A model generated the notes under the pieces. That model was not told the origin of the DNA and did not search any database. It was given only the letters and a program-made list of their open reading frames with translations. A stretch of DNA of 16,945 nucleotides from an uncultured Methylocystaceae bacterium (lineage in GTDB: Bacteria; Pseudomonadota; Alphaproteobacteria; Rhizobiales; Beijerinckiaceae): positions 1 through 16,945 of the forward strand of contig CAMFKC010000007.1 of the NCBI GenBank assembly GCA_945956975.1. The letters are read 5' to 3'. The position numbers and the translations under genes were made by a program. Below are positions 15,371 to 16,945 of this stretch, in pieces; position 1 is the stretch's first letter; every line of letters begins with the position of its first letter.

Positions 15371-15412
15371 GGCCGTGGATCAGCGCGGCTCCGGGCGGGC
15401 GAGACGGCCTCA
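15368..15412. terminator. Stop-codon-spanning inverted repeat between convergent genes
   Basis: TGAGGCCGT (15368-15376) and ACGGCCTCA (15404-15412) are exact inverted 9-bp arms around 27 bases. The left arm starts with the stop codon of the hydrolase gene and the right arm ends with the stop codon of the convergent GSCFA gene. No T-run follows on either strand, so termination activity is uncertain. Confidence 0.4.
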
Positions 15413-16477
15413 GGCCGCCTCGATCGCTTCCTCGTCGCAGATGATCTTCGCCGCCTCCGCGCTCTCGCGCGCCACATCCACCTTCAGATGCTTGACCGGG
15501 CTTGCGCTCTTCGCGCCCTCGGCGAAATGGTCGAAGAAGATGCGCATCACCGCGCTCACCCCGACGGGCGTCAGTTGCCGCATCGATTCGGCGTAGAATT
15601 TCGCCGCGTTGGGCCCGAACGTCACCACGTCGTAGGACGGAAAATACGCGATGTTCTCGCGCGCGGCGGAGACTTCGTCGGCCGCGACGCGCAGGATCGA
15701 CTTGGACGCCGAATTCGATACCAGCACGTGGCGCGGGACCTGGGTGGCCGCGATCGGCACGGGAGATACCGAGGTGATGATTCGCGCCTTGGGATTGATC
15801 GCGCGCAGCTTGTCCACGAAGGCGAGGAAATCGCCGGAGACTTCCGACACCCGCGAATTCCAGAAGACGTATTTGTCCGGGTCGTATTCCCCGCCGTCGA
15901 CGCCGGGCGCGATCTGCAGCACGGCCCCGTCGGACTTGTGCACCCAGGCCTCCGTCAGCCCGAAGGTGAACAGGAAAACATCCAGCGTCTGGAACATCTT
16001 GCGCACGGCGGCGAGGTGCTTCTCGCGCTCGGCGCGCACCTCCTCCGGCGTGGCGTAGCCGTCCGGATTGACGCGCGGGCGGAAGGGATCGACGAACCGC
16101 CCGTCCTTGCGGGTCCACACGTCCAGCTCCGGCTTGAACAGACCGAAGGCCCGGTCGAACAGCTGGAGCAGTTGGCGGGTCGTGTAGATATTGCCGTAGC
16201 GGGCGGAATAGACGCCATATTGCAGGTGTTCCGCCTCCGCGGCGCTCGTGCCGTCCGGCGGCGTTTCTGTCTGGTAATAGTGGAACCCGCTGAGTTGCAG
16301 GCGCTTGGCCAGATGCTGCGCAAAGCAGGAGCCGCCGGTCGCCACCTTGTCGGTCGGGGCGATCTTGAACGGCAGGTCCACGATCGGGTCGATGGCGAAG
16401 GGCGGCAGGCCGGCCACGGCCTTGCGCCAGAACCGATGGTCGGGTAGGTCGCTGTAGGGATTGGAGGACAAGGGCAT
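15410..16477 (-). CDS. GSCFA-domain protein
   Basis: A 355-residue protein of the GSCFA family (Pfam PF08885), named for the motif seen here at residues 49-53 in ATGGSCFAQHLAKRL. Other conserved parts are TFGLTEAW (171-178), SVSPVPIAAT (236-245) and YFPSYDVV (278-285). The family is SGNH-hydrolase-like and often lies near surface-polysaccharide genes, but no reaction is firmly known to me. There is no signal peptide. The annotated ATG 16477 has AGGAG only one base upstream; the in-frame TTG at 16471-16469 lies seven bases from the same site and may be the true start, removing two residues. It is divergent by 90 bases from a WcbI-like acetyltransferase gene, which fits a role in surface glycan modification (inference). 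Confidence 0.88.
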   Translation of the reverse strand: MPLSSNPYSDLPDHRFWRKAVAGLPPFAIDPIVDLPFKIAPTDKVATGGSCFAQHLAKRLQLSGFHYYQTETPPDGTSAAEAEHLQYGVYSARYGNIYTTRQLLQLFDRAFGLFKPELDVWTRKDGRFVDPFRPRVNPDGYATPEEVRAEREKHLAAVRKMFQTLDVFLFTFGLTEAWVHKSDGAVLQIAPGVDGGEYDPDKYVFWNSRVSEVSGDFLAFVDKLRAINPKARIITSVSPVPIAATQVPRHVLVSNSASKSILRVAADEVSAARENIAYFPSYDVVTFGPNAAKFYAESMRQLTPVGVSAVMRIFFDHFAEGAKSASPVKHLKVDVARESAEAAKIICDEEAIEAA

Positions 16478-16567
16478 TCTCCTGAGCCTGCGCCAAAATA
16501 GGCGCGCCGCCCTCTCTTGTCACGCCGGGCGGCCGCCGCGGCCGCGCCGCACGAGTGCTCCGAAGCG

Positions 16568-16945
16568 ATGATCTCTCTGCTCGACCGCCAGATCGCGCGC
16601 CATTGGCGGGAGAAAACCTTTTCCCGCAGCGCCTCCGGCAACGACCGGGCGTCCCGCAAGGTCGCGGTCGTCGGCAACTGCCAGAGCTTCGGCTATGCCT
16701 TCGCGCTCAAGCTGTTCGATCCTGCCCTGATCGTCGACCGCTACGCTCTGGTCGCCCCTTCGCTTACGGACCTCAAGCGGCTGCGCGCGGCGCTTGCCGA
16801 CTACGACTATGTTTTCGCACAGGATTTCGGGCCACAGATCCTGCGCGACAATGCGACCTCGGACGCTCTGTTCGCCGACTTGCCCGGTGTGATCCGCCTG
16901 CCGACGATCAATTTCTACGGCTTCCACCCTGACACCATCCACCTG
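16568..16945 (+). CDS. WcbI-like polysaccharide acetyltransferase (5' part only)
   Basis: An open frame of 126 codons runs from ATG 16568 to the window edge without a stop. After a basic N-terminal helix (MISLLDRQIARHWREK) comes a hydrophobic strand and turn KVAVVGNCQSFGYAFALKL (about 31-49), then DYVFAQDF (about 85-92) and RLPTINFYGFHPDTIHL (about 110-126). The GNCQ and FHPD motifs are those of the WcbI family, a capsule-biosynthesis protein of Burkholderia that binds coenzyme A and is thought to be an acetyltransferase. The family is usually about 300 residues, so less than half is present. The ribosome site is weak, so the start is less certain than the frame. It is divergent from the GSCFA gene. 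Confidence 0.8.
   Translation, partial: MISLLDRQIARHWREKTFSRSASGNDRASRKVAVVGNCQSFGYAFALKLFDPALIVDRYALVAPSLTDLKRLRAALADYDYVFAQDFGPQILRDNATSDALFADLPGVIRLPTINFYGFHPDTIHL

Overview
This is a GC-rich chromosomal window with dense genes on both strands. Protein content points to an alphaproteobacterium, probably Hyphomicrobiales (Rhizobiales): a purE-purK-rpsU cluster, a 48-residue aa3-oxidase subunit IV, a TacA-like NtrC-family regulator, and GC-rich palindromic repeats of a kind common in that order. A family within Beijerinckiaceae/Methylocystaceae is only a guess. The first 48 bases are not genomic; they are an untrimmed Illumina Nextera index adapter, so the window begins at a contig end.

Layout, left to right. 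49-1849: 3' part of purE, overlapping purK (purine biosynthesis), then ribosomal protein bS21 (rpsU) with a GTG start and a strong terminator. 1970-3747: a six-repeat TPR lipoprotein facing an alpha/beta hydrolase, separated by a 23-bp perfect palindromic repeat. 3985-7042: pntA-pntB, the proton-translocating transhydrogenase, with a palindromic operator candidate upstream and a REP-like repeat plus bidirectional terminator downstream. 7159-8724 (minus): the small cytochrome oxidase subunit IV, preceded by an ABC1-family kinase. 8831-9475: a compact toxin-antitoxin module (AbrB/MazE-type antitoxin, Doc-type toxin) with a promoter embedded in a palindromic operator. 9482-11274 (minus): oligoendopeptidase F broken by one frameshift near residue 501. 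11488-12990: a sigma-54 activator/response regulator resembling TacA, with a near-consensus CtrA box upstream. 13033-14389 (minus): a small SPW-type membrane protein and trans-aconitate methyltransferase (tam). 14528-15370: an alpha/beta hydrolase divergent from tam across a repeat-rich intergenic region. 15410-end: a GSCFA-domain protein divergent from a partial WcbI-like acetyltransferase, suggesting the edge of a surface-polysaccharide locus.

Most of the window is ordinary housekeeping content. I do not see a convincing new multi-gene system. The parts most worth a second look are the AbrB-Doc module and its operator, the CtrA-box/TacA-like pair, the frameshifted pepF, and the GSCFA/WcbI pair at the right edge. 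No tRNA, rRNA, CRISPR array, insertion sequence or prophage was seen. No gap without a gene exceeds 300 bases; the longest is 3748-3984.
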